DNA of 64,000 nucleotides from Channallabes apus (GCA_030522415.1 CM060109.1:32199892-32263891), one strand, 5' to 3'; numbered from the stretch's first letter, positions 27,501 to 39,006 are shown. The notes: a model not told the origin generated them from the letters alone. A program made the numbers and translations.

Positions 27501-29012
27501 ATCTCTGGGTCGTCCCCCATCACTGTTAACGTGGCTTCAAACTCCCCCTCGACCCGGAACTTCACCCGGCCATTAGCTTTAAGAGCAAATGAGCGCACAA
27601 GGTCTTTAAAGGTTTTGCATCATGTAACACTTTTCAGAATTAACTGGAAGCCCTGCGGTGGTAGGAAAGGAAATGGGATGTCGGGTTCTTACCCACAGTC
27701 AGGTTGGCAAGCTGAGGGGGCAAGTCAGTGGTGACAAGCCGATGGCGTAGGATTTGGTTCAGCTGGTTCAGTGTTGCCTGTTTCTCGGCTTTGGTGATGG
27801 GGTCCGGAGGGATGATTTTGTCCTAAAATGAAATTAACACACAAGTTCAAACATGTAATTACATGACAAAAAAACATGACAATTATTACTAACATCAAGT
27901 ACCAAAAAATATAATATAGAACTAAAATTAATCTCAGTAGCTTGGCTCTGAAGCATTATATCAAAAACTGTAGATCTGATCCATGGGTTGTGGTTGAACA
28001 CTTACTCTGATGCATGTGGGAAGACGTGGGTATGACCCTGTAGTTAGAACATCAATGGCAAAAGGTATAGCGAAGCTGGGCAGACGGGCATGTACCAAGG
28101 CATCCCGGGCTAACGATGCCAGTCTGTCTGCTGTGTCAACAAACAGGAAGGCTTGCTGGTCCAAAAACGCAGAGATCATCTGCAAACAGAAACATAAGTA
28201 AGAAGTCTACCCACTATGCAGTAGAAAGTCATGAATAATGCAGCAGAAACGCTGTGGTCCATTAAGAAGTATTGTGATATAAGCTATTAAAAGGTGCAAT
28301 TTACAAGCAAGTACTAAGTTGATGTTGCTAACGTGCTCTAATAAGCTAACATGGATCCAATTCTAACTATTCTAACTTGATAATTATAAGTGGAAAGATT
28401 AGATTTCAGTATATACATACAGAAGAAAAGTTTTACTCAGTAACGTGAAAATAATCAGCACATATAAAAACAGAAAACACTAATTAAACGGTATGTTACA
28501 TCACGTTTGTATGATGACACTATTCCTGGTAACAGAATGTACACTACGGTTCAAGTACCTGCCTCTAAAACCTCACGCACTAAACTTGCAATCCATGTTG
28601 TCATGTCCGATGTCATGTTCTGGATGTCTATTCTGATTAATGTTGTGTAAGTGAGGGAAACAGACTGGAAAGAATTTCTTATGAAGACACAAGTGACACA
28701 TATGGGCTGAAACACATACCGCACACCTCTCCACTTTCCCAGCATTACTAGCCCATTTTACAAGTGCAAGGAGCCGTACGAAGAGCTGCCGCGTCCGGCT
28801 GGCAAAATGTACAATTTCAATTTTCCTGAATAGAAGAAGACAAGCATGGGGTCAAGACACCTAGAATTAAAAACAGTCAATCATTTGTTTTACTGATGTA
28901 AAGTGCAATTGCAGACACTCACCTTTCCATGTCTGTTTTACGTGGGAGCCTGGTGGAAGAAAAAGAAAAAGTGAGGAGAGTGTGTACAGTATGTGTATGT
29001 ATATATACAAGC

Positions 29013-29063
<51 letters not shown>

Positions 29064-30347
29064 ACACACATGCACACCAGTGACAAACAAATAATAGATA
29101 AGACATCTATATCTAATCCACTACAAATTGGAGGATTAAATAACAATCTATTCAGATCCGAATGGCAATTTTTGTGTGCTGTTCCATGTATTATCACATT
29201 GACTCCAAAGTTGATTTTTACATGATTTATTACATTTATAACAGAGATGCAACAGTCGATCAAAGGTCAGAACTGACTGTTTTTCAGCTTGATCAGCAAT
29301 AACCAATGAGTCTTGGACGTAACCGATTTAAAAGCAGCACAGGTCCACATGCTCACAACTGCTGAACACACGCTCAAAACTTTAAAGGCAACTGAGGCGA
29401 TAAAACGTCACTGTGTCGTTAGAATCCTACAGGTGATGTCCTTAGTTTTAAGGGAGAGAACTAATGCTGTAAGTAAATGTTTAATTACTCATGTTCAATT
29501 CAATTGGGAAGCTGTTTAACATAGGTCAGGTATAAAACTTGAATTGAGTTTAAATGCTTAAAACTGTCAAAAAAAGGAGAAAAATGTAATGTTGAATCGG
29601 GAAATTTATCAAATCGTGATGGTTAGAGGATCGCAGTATTAACTGGATCGGCACCGCGGTATAGTGATAATATCGTATCGGGAGATTCCTAACTCGTATA
29701 CATTTATATGAACTTGGGTGCGTATACACACTAACTGTCTGCATTAAGGGATAGATTATAAGGTAATTATGTTTATTAATATTCCTGCCAGCAAACTTAG
29801 GAATTGTAAAATGATAATGATAAACGATGTTAATGTGACTCCAAGTCAAAATATACCAAGAGTCAGTCTGTGCTTACGTCACTGGTGTAGCGGCTAAGCT
29901 AGCAGCTACATACCTAAGCGTGAAAGGGAACCATTCACTAGACATTAGTTATGCTATAACTGAATATAGCTAGTGTGTATACTATGTACAGTCATTCGCA
30001 CTTCATACCTCATTAGATTTATTTAACAAAAGACCGGTGTGTGGCATTTAATTGTTAGTTTGTGTGCTAGCTCGCAGGCTAGGCGGCTAAGCTAACCGCT
30101 AACAGGAGCTAAACCCGTGTCTATTCACTGGAGGAAGCCGAACACATTATTAGCCGCGAAAGTGATGGAGGACTCACAGTTCAGCCAGCAGCGTTATTTC
30201 ATGGTATGTCCGCTGAAGCAGGAACTCGATGAGGACGCTGAGGCGGACCCCCTGAGTGGCCGGAGCTCCGGGTGCAGGCTGCGGCGCTGTGTTCGGCCCC
30301 CCGACGGGCACCAGCTGGCCCTCTGTGCCGATCTGTACCGGAGCCAT
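10070..30347 (-). CDS. med14: Mediator subunit 14 (Med14), complete except one unlocated microexon
   Basis: Med14 is the central scaffold of the nuclear Mediator complex, joining head, middle and tail and needed for RNA polymerase II transcription. Coding exons: 30178-30347, 28923-28949, 28720-28825, 28006-28179, 27693-27822, 27448-27576, 27224-27331, 26394-26503, 26167-26317, 25969-26080, 25721-25846, 23257-23335, 22995-23154, 22706-22900, 21573-21707, 21389-21465, 21091-21251, 20757-20903, 20386-20477, 20105-20257, 16214-16483, 14104-14338, 13413-13538, 12471-12647, 12032-12270, 11552-11731, 11080-11187, 10866-10991, 10555-10744 and 10070-10143. They sum to 4267 nt; one missing exon of about 23 nt would give 4290 nt, or 1429 residues, the size of vertebrate Med14. 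The protein starts [18 protein letters not shown] and ends [10 protein letters not shown]. The start is the first ATG before the conserved [18 protein letters not shown]. Phase is consistent at every other junction. Confidence 0.96.
12935..12999. repeat. 65-base duplicate of 9085-9149
   Basis: The segment beginning TACATAATCTTAATTTCATC and ending TTCTAGACGA matches 9085-9149 in the same orientation with one mismatch. This copy is in the med14 intron between exons 23 and 24; the other is beyond the 3' end of the gene. No flanking similarity, target duplication or terminal repeat is evident. Confidence 0.8.
13588..13835. repeat. Compound CA / TA / CA microsatellite next to a med14 exon
   Basis: A block of CA and GCAC repeats, then about 70 bases of pure TA, then CACA and CGCA repeats. 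It generates long artefactual frames of Tyr-Ile and Thr-His on both strands, none of which is a gene. It begins only about 50 bases upstream of the acceptor of med14 exon 23. Confidence 0.95.
14436..16025 (+). mobile_element. Decayed hAT transposon with inserted MITEs
   Basis: The plus frame at 15607-15921 encodes [20 protein letters not shown] followed by [13 protein letters not shown], matching the C-terminal dimerisation domain of hAT transposases. A degraded left end is at about 14440 (GGGGTACTCAATAGGTACC). The rest of the transposase is missing or frameshifted, and the interval is interrupted by two unrelated repeats at about 14579-14870 and 14949-15580. It lies in the med14 intron between exons 21 and 22. 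Ends are approximate. Confidence 0.65.
14949..15580. mobile_element. Non-autonomous TIR element (632 bases)
   Basis: The left end TACCCCTTTTCCACTGCTCT is matched inverted at the right end, which reads TACCTCATTTCCACTACACT on the complement. Subterminal GGTTCC/GGTGCC motifs are also inverted. No coding capacity is seen and no unambiguous target duplication. Preceding sequence at 14579-14640 (ATGGGTCGTTCATGAAC and following) resembles another fish hAT-type repeat. Confidence 0.65.
16660..17040. repeat. Fragment of an unclassified repeat
   Basis: The sequence beginning GGCTGAAACGATTCAAGTAA at about 16662 has the look of a DNA transposon end found widely in fish. No matching opposite end is seen, so it is probably truncated. 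It is in the med14 intron between exons 20 and 21. Confidence 0.4.
17215..17423. mobile_element. PIF/Harbinger-like MITE with TAA target duplication
   Basis: Termini TACCCCTATCTCACCTATGC and, at the right on the complement, TACCCCTATCTCACCTATGC form a near-perfect terminal inverted repeat of about 25 bases. TAA flanks both sides (17212-17214 and 17424-17426). The size of 209 bases, 3-base target duplication and lack of coding sequence fit a Harbinger-type MITE; superfamily is inferred from the duplication length. Confidence 0.75.
17872..19056. mobile_element. TIR element nested in the mariner-like element, CAG target duplication
   Basis: Termini GGGGGTGTTCTTCGTACGTC and its inverted match ending CGTACGAAGAACACCCCC bound 1185 bases. 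The inverted arms of the host element preserve the uninterrupted site AACCAGCTCC (near 19418, inverted), so the empty site can be read directly and the duplication is the 3-base CAG (17869-17871 and 19057-19059). Inside are a C homopolymer at 18162-18178 and a pure TA tract at 18451-18541. No transposase was recognised. Harbinger or CACTA-like origin is possible. Confidence 0.75.
18451..18541. repeat. Pure TA microsatellite, about 90 bases
   Basis: An uninterrupted TA dinucleotide run lies inside the nested TIR element. It is likely to be length-variable. Confidence 0.95.
24105..25406 (-). repeat. tRNA-headed retroposon interrupted by a hAT element
   Basis: On the minus strand the unit starts at about 25392 with a tRNA-like head containing GGTTCGATTCCAGGGT, runs through 25301, is broken by the hAT insertion at 24423-25292, and resumes to an A-rich tail at about 24120. 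Imperfect 15-base flanks ACCTGATTTTCTTCT (24105-24119) and ACCGGATTTTCTTTT (25392-25406) look like the original target duplication. It lies in the med14 intron between exons 11 and 12. Confidence 0.65.
24423..25292 (-). mobile_element. Non-autonomous hAT element with BED-finger fragment
   Basis: The terminal inverted repeats begin TAGGGTTGGGTATCG (left) and TAGGGTTGTGTACCG (right, complement). A perfect 8-base target duplication CCCCTGAG lies at 24415-24422 and 25293-25300, the length diagnostic of hAT. The minus frame at 24732-24959 encodes [13 protein letters not shown], then CSKCF and a following HSR, a truncated BED zinc finger of a transposase start. The rest of the transposase is absent, so it depends on a partner for movement. 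Confidence 0.9.
28998..29061. repeat. TA microsatellite in med14 intron 1
   Basis: A TA run about 44 bases long with flanking ACATA variants lies about 50 bases upstream of the acceptor of the 27-base exon 2 (minus sense). Confidence 0.9.
29240..29700. repeat. Probable hAT-type repeat remnant in med14 intron 1
   Basis: The segment starting CAGAGATGCAACAGTCGATC and ending in ATCGGCACCGCGGTATAGTG has partial similarity to 31240-31440, including the shared ATCGGCACC and AATATC motifs. Clean terminal repeats and target duplications are not evident. Beyond it, 29700-30170 is the GC-richer start of the gene and holds nothing else recognisable. Confidence 0.4.
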
Positions 30348-30600
30348 TTTACACAGCCAGTGTGTGTGTGTATGTGGAGAGATCCGCGCTGCTCAGGCTC
30401 GAAGAGACCTGGAGATCGAAGAGACCTGTTGTACTGTTTCTAACGCTCCTGACTGGGAACACACACCTTCACCCCATGGAAGATCACTCCAAACCTGCTG
30501 CTGAGTTAGCCCTGAATATCCCCATGGCTCCCGACCACCATCAGCGCTGAGCTCACTCTCTCTCCGTGTGTGTGAAGCCAGACACTGCATTGAATAGTTC
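30348..30600 (-). promoter_or_regulatory. med14 5' UTR and promoter region
   Basis: This is the GC-richer, CpG-containing sequence directly upstream of the med14 ATG. A 65-codon minus frame (30393-30590) upstream of the start would be an upstream ORF if transcription begins beyond 30590. A CCAAT motif occurs at about 30663 (GAGCCAATAAA on the plus strand). No TATA box was seen. Start site is not determined. Confidence 0.45.
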
Positions 30601-31389
30601 CCCCCACTGTTTTTCCAAAACTTTAAAAGAAAAGTGTGTTGTTTTTATTGCATTTCGGCGTGAGCCAATAAAAAAAGGTCCCACCATGTAAAGTCTGAAA
30701 TGTTGTACTAATCATTTAATGCAAAAGTGTTTAACATTGAAAGAGGACAATTAACATCCACCAGAGGCTTTTATTTTGCAAAACACAATAATGCCACTCT
30801 GCTCCACCTATTCTCCTGAGCAAGACTCGGCTATAATGAATGGTTTTGAAGTTTTTGATTTCTGTTCGTCAATAAAACGTCTCGTTGTAGGTCACACACT
30901 TCACTGTGTAAACGTGAGAGGAAAACTCACGTTTTCATCTAAACAATACACAAGTAACGCAACAGAACCGGCATAATGTACGAAATGAAAATGGTTTAAA
31001 CCGAAATGGATATATAGTGCCCTAGACCGGATGCAAATGTCTGGTGTTAAGGCGTGTCTAGCGCACTTTATAGGGAATGTGGAGTAATTTCGGATTTGCC
31101 CGGAGTTTGACACAGAACCGTCATTTCCCTTCACCCTGCTTTCGCGCAAATTCTGTTTCTACTCTGCTGAGGAAGTTTCCAGAGAAGTTTCCAGATGCTG
31201 AACAACAGGCCTTCATTTACCACCTTCAGCTGTGGAATAACTGATATCTATTATTATCTGTATTATTGTACAGAACATACAATTCTGACTACACTGACAT
31301 TGACTCCAAAATCTATTTTTTTTTCAATAGATTTTTAATTATAAACATTTATAAAAACCACGATACTCATATAATCGCAATACCAATTG

Positions 31390-32095
31390 AATCGGCACCT
31401 AGGTACCATGTTAATATCATATCAGTGGTCTGTAGTAGTTCCACTGGCTGGCCACTGTAGTCCGATCAGGTTGAGCAGTTTGTTGCATATGGGACATCAT
31501 TCAGCCCTGTGTCAATACCGCCCAAAACAAGCATCAGAACTGGAAGAGAGAAGTGGAAGAAGGTTGTTCGGTCTGAGAAATGACATTTTCTTAAGATCAT
31601 GTAGATGGCATAGTGAGAGTGTGTCACTCACCAAAAGAGATGGCACCAGAATGCACTATGAGAAGAAGGCAAACTGGGGGAGGCAGTGTGGTGCTCTGGG
31701 CAATGTTTTACTGAGAATGTTCGACCATTTATGTTGATGTTACTTTGACACGTACCACCTACCTTAACATTGTTGTTGACCAAGGAAACCTCTTCATAGA
31801 AATGGTTCTCCCTAATGTCAGAGGCCCTAGTAGGATGGTGCACTCTGCCACCGTGTAAAAATGGTTCAAGAATGGTTTGAAGGATATAACAATGAGTTCA
31901 ATGTGTTTATTTGGCCTCTGTGGGATGTGCTGAAAAAAACAACTCTGGTCCATGGAGGCCCCAGCTCACAACTTGCAGGACTTACATAATCTGTCATTAA
32001 TGTTTTTTTGCCAGGTACCACAGCACAACTTTCGGGCTGTTTTGCCAGTAAAACTAGGACCTACTCAATATTAGGCAGGTGATCATGGTGTTCGA
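31390..32095 (+). mobile_element. Decayed Tc1-like transposon (subfamily A), copy 1
   Basis: Plus-strand sequence retains pieces of a Tc1 transposase: a GTTACTTTGACACGTACCACC region, then a CTGTGGGATGTGCTG stretch encoding the LWDVL motif after the last catalytic acidic residue, and a 3' end with ATTAGGCAGGTGATCATGG. Frameshifts and deletions break every domain. A sister remnant is at 34735-35400. Confidence 0.7.
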
Positions 32096-32162
32096 TTTTT
32101 TTTTGTAATTTTTTTAAAAGGTTAAACTCATAGTCTAGATTCATACAACATGAAGTGAATTT

Positions 32163-33010
32163 TTTTATTTTTTATTTTGATGATTATGGCATTATAGCAA
32201 AACAGAGTTACTCAAAATGCTTGATCAGGGCTCCTTTAGCATTCATTACTGCATCACTGCAGCATGCGGTGGAGGTAATCAGCCTGTGTCCCAGCTGAGG
32301 CATTATTGAAAACTAGGTTGCTTTAATAGCTGCTTTTAGCTTGTCTATATTGTTGGGTCGGTGTTTCTCATCTTCCTCTTTGATAATAATCCATAGATTC
32401 TCTATGGGTTTCAGAGTTGGTTGGCCAATCAAGCATAGTATTATCAGGGTCAGCAAATTTGTAGTTTTGGCATTGTGGGCAAGTGCTAAATCCTGCTCCA
32501 GCAAATAACATGGCATCCCAAATAATCAGAGTAAACTTCACACTGGATTTTAAATAACTTGTATTCTGTGCCTCTCCCATCTGAAATGCCAAATTTACTT
32601 TCATCTGAAAAGATGACTTTGGAAACTTAGCAATGGTTCAGTTCTTTTTCTCCTTAGCTCAGGTTAAATGCTTCTGACGTCGTCTCTGGTTACGGAATTG
32701 CTTGATACTTTGAATGCACTGGTTTTAGCCCATTTCCTGGAGACATCTGTGTGTGGTGGTTCTTGCTCCAATGACTCCAGCCTCACTCCACTTCTTGTGA
32801 AACTCTCCCTAGTTCTTGAATGACCTTTACTTGGCAATCTGCAGGTTGCAAGGCTTTTGCACTTTTTCTTCCACAATTTTCATAAATATGCATCAATACA
32901 GTGATCATCTTCTGGACATCTGTTAAGTCAGCAGTCTTCTTCATGCAATGAACTAGACTGGGGGATACATAGTATTTATACTGTACAAAGAGTAATTTGT
33001 ACAAATCAAA
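32163..33010 (-). mobile_element. Decayed Tc1-like transposon (subfamily B)
   Basis: Read on the minus strand, 32960-32700 gives MKKTADLTDVQK and the start of a paired-type DNA-binding domain. 32516-32313 gives LLEQDLALAHNAKTTN and then LKPIENLWIIIK and RPNNIDKLKAAIKAT, the C-terminal catalytic block of Tc1 transposases. Several frameshifts separate them. It is a separate insertion from the plus-strand remnant beside it. Confidence 0.8.
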
Positions 33011-34248
33011 ATTTAATATTCAAAGACTTGTGATGAAATTTCTTGGGGATGAAGCATAAAAATCATTGACATTTACAGAAGACTTCAAATACCATAAATG
33101 ATGACCCAGACTGAGGTGTCTCAGAGCCCACTGTAGTCGTTCCTGTGAACATTCAGCGAGTGGAATGCCTGATCCTTGGAAACAATGTATAAGTTGTCAC
33201 TTAGGTGGGTATCAAACCCTCAACCCTGGAGGTGTAAGGCTGTCTCTCTGTGTGTAATTTTAACTATTTTGTATATTTTGTTATTATGTAGACACTTTAT
33301 TTTACTTTTATCACAATGTAATATTTTGTCACACATTTTATCTATTATTTTTTGCACACTAACCCTAACCCCAGAAACGAGCCATATGTGGACAGGCAGA
33401 AAAATGTGAAGGAGGGGGATTAACAGAGTTAACAGGTTTCTAATGTTAAACCACTTTTATGTAAGCAAACTCTTCATGAAGCATTTCAAAGAAGAACCAC
33501 AGTCTAATATATGGCGGTGAATCAGATGAAGATTGTTTTGTGGCTTTGTGATTAAGGGTCTCATGTGAGGATTTATGGCATCATGAACAATCTGCATGCC
33601 TCTCCCAGGAGGTTCAGTTTTGACTCTCAAGATGATGAGCAAAATATATTTAAGAAGAAGAAACAGAAGGAGAAACAGTGTTTTCCAAAAACTACAATAG
33701 AATAAGTACCTTAAAAATGTTGTAAACAATAAAGAAAATATAACTTTGGGGGGGGGGAAATCAGCAAAACACACGCACTCATACTGTACTTCACATAATT
33801 GCGCACTTGTGTAGTGTATTGTAATTGCAATTTATTGTTTATTGCAAATTATTGCAGTTGTCAGAAATATTGGTAAATGCCCTTTTTTCTGTCCCAGTTG
33901 TGTTGTAGTGATTTGTTAAAGGAAATTGCCAATAATCATCTCAGTCTCTGGGTTAAACCCCTACTGAAATCATCTGGTCTGACCCAAAGAGAGAGGTTTG
34001 TAAGTGGAAACCTAAAAATATAAGGCAACTTACTGTAAATGATTCAGCATGAGGGAGTGAAAAAAAATTCTGTCTGTGAGCATCCCCAACCATACAGGAC
34101 ACAGTATTCTTATTCTCTTCAGGGAAGGGTCACTATTTGATAAGAGTGCTCATCATTTCAAAACCAGTGGAATTAACATACTGTATGGTTACCATATGGT
34201 ACTGTGCAGTATGTTAATAAATTAAACCATACAGTGGCCTTGTTTAAG

Positions 34249-34249
<1 letters not shown>

Positions 34250-34332
<83 letters not shown>

Positions 34333-34370
34333 ATTATTATTTTTTTTTTTTATTCTTATTTTATTGAGTC
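34250..34370. repeat. TA tract followed by poly-T
   Basis: A pure TA run of about 55 bases is joined to a T-rich run of about 50 bases. It creates spurious Tyr-Ile and Lys frames only. Confidence 0.95.
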
Positions 34371-34734
34371 CCTTTTTTCCTTCTTCCTCTAAGTACTTGT
34401 GTATGTTTTGGTCTGTGCTTTTGTCTGAGCTGCTGCAGAACTGCAATTTCCCTATGGATTAATAAAGATGCATCTTATCTTATTTATTATACTGTATGTC
34501 ACCATCCATTCATTTTCCATACTACTTACGGTAGGGCAAACCCACAATGAGAACTCCATGCACACAGAATGGAGGCGAGATTTTAACCTCCTACTCTGGA
34601 TGTGCGAGGCAACCAAACTAACCATGAAGTCGTCATGCCGTCACTTACTTTATGTGTTATTGTTATTATGATTTTTATTATTATTATTGGTATGCACAAA
34701 TCAATGATAACATCAATGTGAAGAGAATAACACT

Positions 34735-35400
34735 GACAATGGACAAATTGTGATGGATAGACCTTATGGTTAGAGCATCTCCAAACGGCAGGACTTGTGG
34801 CGTGTTCTCGGTTTGCATTGGTTAGTTTCTACCAAATGAATTCCAAGGAAGGACAACCAGTGACAGGGTCATGAGCACTTATGAGCATCTCTGGTTTGAT
34901 CCCTCAGAAAACCTACTGTAGCACACATTGTCAAAAAAGTTAATGGTGGCTATGACAGAAAGAAAGGTGTCAAAACACACATCATGTGTTCTTTTACATC
35001 ATTTGGTTGGGCAGGTGCATCTGTCACTAAGGGATGGCAGCAGGATCTATTATAGGAAAAAGATTAGTTGGCTGCCGCGGTGTGATTTTCTAGGCAATAT
35101 TCTACTGGGGAACGGTAGGTCCTGGCATTCATGAGGATGTTACTTTGACACATACAGCATACCTACCATCATTGCAGGCCATTACTTGAATACAGTTGCC
35201 TTCTTAGCAAATCGCCTCTAAATTCCCCAAATCTCAATTTGAGCCAGCATCTGTGGGATGTGCTGGACAAACAAGTCTGATACATGGGGATCCCACCTCA
35301 CAATTTATAGGACTTTTTAGCAATTTATATTGCTTATGTCTTGGTGCCAGATACCAGAACACACCACTACAGGTCAGGTACTATACATAAACGGTACTAG
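34735..35400 (+). mobile_element. Decayed Tc1-like transposon (subfamily A), copy 2
   Basis: It shares with 31390-32095 the GATGTTACTTTGACAC region, CATCTGTGGGATGTGCTGGA and TTGGTGCCAGATACCA. This copy keeps a different mix of segments and is equally inactive. The duplicated presence in the med14-usp9 spacer is by independent insertion as far as can be told. Confidence 0.7.
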
Positions 35401-35509
35401 ACATTTCTCAATATAACAATATTTAAAACTAACCCTAATAAACCACATGTAAAAAAAAAAATGTTGTATAGGCTAAATCTGACTATTATGCAGGAAGTAA
35501 TTTTACGTA

Positions 35510-35815
35510 GGATGGTGTAGTGGTTAGCACTGTGGCTCATACCTCCAGGGTTGAGGGTTCATTTCCTGCCTCCGGTCTGTTTGGGGAGTTTGCATGCTCT
35601 TCCCATGCTTGGTGGGTTTCCTCTGGGTGTTAAGGTTTCTTCCCACAGTCCAAAGACCTGTAGAGAAGCCTAATTCATTCATTCATTCATCTTCTAATAC
35701 CGCTTTATCCTGTATTAGAAGCCTAATTGGAGTTTGCAAATTGCTCATTGTGAGGGTAAGAGTGTGTGCTTGTGTGCTCTGTGATGGACTGGCACCCTGC
35801 CCAAAGGACATGAGT
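35510..35815 (+). repeat. tRNA-derived SINE copy 3, rearranged
   Basis: The head GGATGGTGTAGTGGTTAGCA and central body of the SINE are followed by an early tail (ATTCATTCATTCATTCATC), a piece reading TAATACCGCTTTATCCTGTA, then a return to the body. The LINE at 35830 begins right after it. Other eroded fragments lie at 38250-38330, 38500-38770 and 38880-39070 (all minus) and 45283-45420 (plus). Confidence 0.7.
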
Positions 35816-35829
35816 TTGATTTTAACATT

Positions 35830-37615
35830 ATTTTAACAAAACGTAAGAATATGGACTTTGCAACTGGTATTTTTACTGATTTTGATCCTCCAACTCCTGC
35901 TTTTATTTCCGAATTACTCAGTAAAGTCAATCCTTCTTTCTGTCACCTTGATCCTGCCCCTACGTCCCTGCTTAAATACTCTGCACCTGTTATTTCACGG
36001 CCTATTTCACTTCTCATTTCTAAAATCTTGAACACTGGTGTTGTTCCTCTTGAATTAAAAACTGCAGCTGTCACACCAGTCTTAAAGAAACCTGGCCTTG
36101 ACCCGGCTGATATGGCCAACTACCGACCAATTTCAAATCTTCCGCTACTTTCCAAAATACTTGAAAAAGTTGTTGCTGTTCAACTACAGTCCTATTTGTC
36201 ATCTCATAATCTGTATGAATGTTTCCAATCCGGTTTTCGCCCTCACCACAGTACAGAGACAGCGCTTCTTAAGGTTGTCAATGACCTTCTTATGGCTTCT
36301 GATGCTGGCTCTGCTAGCATTTTGATTCTGTTAGACCTCTCTTCTGCATTTGATACTATCTCTCACAATATTCTCATCTCACGACTCTCTGCTCTTGGTA
36401 TTTCTGGAACTGCCTTATCCTGGTTCGCTTCTTATCTGTCTGACCGACAACACTATATTACTATCCACCAATCTAAATCTTCTACCGCTCCTGTTTCTCA
36501 TGGTGTTCCGCAGGGTTCTGTTCTTGGCCCACTACTGTTCATCATCTACATGCTTCCTCTAGGTAAAATCATCCGCCGCCATGGTTTCAATTTCCACTGT
36601 TATGCAGACGACACTCAACTCTATATCAGCTTTCGACACTACCATCCCTTTCCCACTAACACCGTTTCTGATTGTATTGATGACATAAATGCTTGGATGA
36701 CTAGTAACCTTCTCAAGCTCAATACTGACAAAACAGATTTTTTACTTGTTGGTTCACCTAAAACCATTGCAGCTCTCTGTACTGATACTGTTAACATTTC
36801 CGGGACCTTGGTTAGATCTTCCACCACCGTTAAAAATCTGGGTATAACTTTTGACTCCCATCTTTCCTTTCTACCTCACATTTCTTCACTTACTAAATCT
36901 GCCTTCTATCACCTCCGTAATATAGCTCGTCTACGACCCTTCTTAGACATCAAGGATGCTGAGACACTGGTCCACGCTTTCATTACTTCTCGACTCGACT
37001 ACTGTAATTCTCTTTTCTATGGTCTACCAAATACAACATTAAATAAGCTCCAATACATTCAGAACTCTGCTGCTAGAGTCCTCACTTATACAAAGAAATC
37101 CTCACACATCACTCCCATCCTACACAAACTTCATTGGCTACCCATTCGCTCCCGCATCCAATACAAGATTCTCCTTATCACCTTCAAAGCACTCCATGGT
37201 CTTGCCCCTCCATATATCTCAGATCTTATTCATACTTACTCCCCTGCTCGCACACTCCGATCTGCAGATGATGGTCTACTGGTAATTTCTCGTCATAGAT
37301 TAGCATCATTTGGAGGACGAGCATTTAGCATTTCTGCCCCCACACTCTGGAATTCTATTCCCAAACACATCCGTGATCTTTCTTCATTACAGAATTTCAA
37401 AACCCACCTTAAAACATATCTTTTCTCGTCCTGTTTTTCCACTCTTTTGAATATGTGTTAGATAAACACTACCAGTTTTCATGTTTATCTATATTTTGTT
37501 TTGTCATTTTTCAAATGTCTCTTTCTATGTGTAAGCATTTTTGTTATTGTAAAGCGACCTTGAGTCTCTTGAAAGGCGCTATATAAAATAAACTTATTAT
37601 TATTATTATTATTAT
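35830..37615 (+). mobile_element. 5'-truncated L2-type LINE with intact reverse transcriptase frame
   Basis: An uninterrupted frame at 35851-37461 (536 codons) covers the reverse transcriptase of a non-LTR retrotransposon: ANYRPISNLPLLSKILE, SGFRPHHSTETALLKV, the motif A region LLDLSSAFDTISHN, HGVPQGSVLGPLLF and the catalytic box YADDTQLYIS, followed by the thumb and C-terminal LWNSIPKHIRDLSS. The 3' UTR ends GGCGCTATATAAAATAAAC and (TTA)n at 37588-37612, typical of fish L2. The endonuclease and ORF1 are absent, so it cannot move alone. Lack of stops suggests a fairly young insertion. It lies in the med14-usp9 spacer. Confidence 0.88.
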
Positions 37616-38974
37616 ATATTAATGTAAGTTAACTTTTTAATGCTTTGTTGAAACAATTTAGGAAAGCATTTAGGAAAGCTAGGTTATAACTTTGTATTTA
37701 AACACCTATTTACAAGTGTTTCATCACAAAAAAAGTGTCTCACATAGGAATAGATGAAGTTATTATGACTAATTTCTGTCAGTAAAAAAAAAATCTCTTC
37801 CATTATTCAAAGTAAAGTGTTTCAGCAGTTAGAAAACTTTCATACACCCATGCACCCTCCACAAAGGGCATTTGTCACAACAATTATGGCATGTAGCACA
37901 CCAGGAAATATGGAAACAATATATATAGGGCTGTACACCTTAAGACACACCACCTGAACCTGTTATACAGTGGTGTTGCTTCTTAACTAAAGGACCGTTC
38001 TTATTTGAATTTTACAGTGAATTTATGTTGACTTTCTTTCTTCAATTAGGTTTTATTATTTAATATTTCAGAAATAAATTATATGAAACAATTAGCGTCT
38101 GCAATGTTTTTATTGATTTTTGTGTGTAAGTGTAAATATATAATCAATTTAAAATTGACGGTATGATCTGTAATTAAAATTGCGGTAATCCATGCGAATT
38201 ATGTGATTTGAAGGCAATCACTTATGCATTAATCTTCTATGCCACTTATCCTGCGTACTAGGTCGTGGGGCATTAAGCCTATCCATGGGTTCCCCCTGGA
38301 CAAGGTGGAAATCCATTAAAGGGCACCATTATGCCACCATGCCGCCTGAAGGTAGCCTTCTTGTGATTTAATCCAAATAATTTACAGTAACAACAATGGC
38401 TTCTATCAGATGACACATAGCAGCAACCTAAAAACATGATTAAAATTTTTTCCAACAACCAATTACTGATTTAAATATAAATTATTTGTGCCTCCCATTT
38501 AATTAATTAATGCTTTGTACTGCTTATCCTTTACAGAGTCACGGGATGGCTGGAGCCTATGCCACGGGATTCGGGGCATTAGACGGGGTCAGTCCATGCA
38601 GAAGAGCACACAGACACAGACACAATATGGGCAATTAGCCTAATCTAGATATGTTTGGACTGTGAAGTTAAACCAGAATATATAGAGGAAACCCACTAAG
38701 CACAAAGAGAACATGCACACTGACGGGACTCAAACCCTCAACCGAGGGCACTGAACAAGGCCTTTAACCCTCACTTGCTCATACGTACAATAAGAGCAGT
38801 GAGGATCAGCGCACCTGTCAGATATGTGACTTTTGTGAAATGTTGTAAATGCAAATAGGAAAAATTAATTTCCTATTATCCTGTATACAGGGTTGCTGGG
38901 GCTTGGCGCCGATGCCAGGAGCATGAGGCGAGGTACACCCTGGACAACAGCCCAAACATTGGGCTTTGGACTTT

Positions 38975-39006
<32 letters not shown>

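Larger units (their letters stand above)
25721..30347 (-). other. med14: med14 exons 1-11: N-terminal Mediator scaffold domain
   Basis: These exons encode the conserved N-terminal third. Visible landmarks are [20 protein letters not shown] (exons 2-3), [20 protein letters not shown] (exon 4), PLQDMYNC (exon 7), [19 protein letters not shown] (exon 8) and [20 protein letters not shown] (exon 11). In known structures this part contacts the middle and head modules. Exon 7 ends in phase 1 at TGC CTA C|GTATCC, while exon 8 begins in phase 0, so a segment corresponding to about eight residues ([12 protein letters not shown] in other vertebrates) lies between them but was not found in 26504-27223. 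Exon 2 is only 27 nt. Confidence 0.9.

Noticed and set aside
34204..34446. Lys-rich and Tyr-Ile frames
   Set aside because: They come from a TA tract joined to poly-T, with no splice or coding context.
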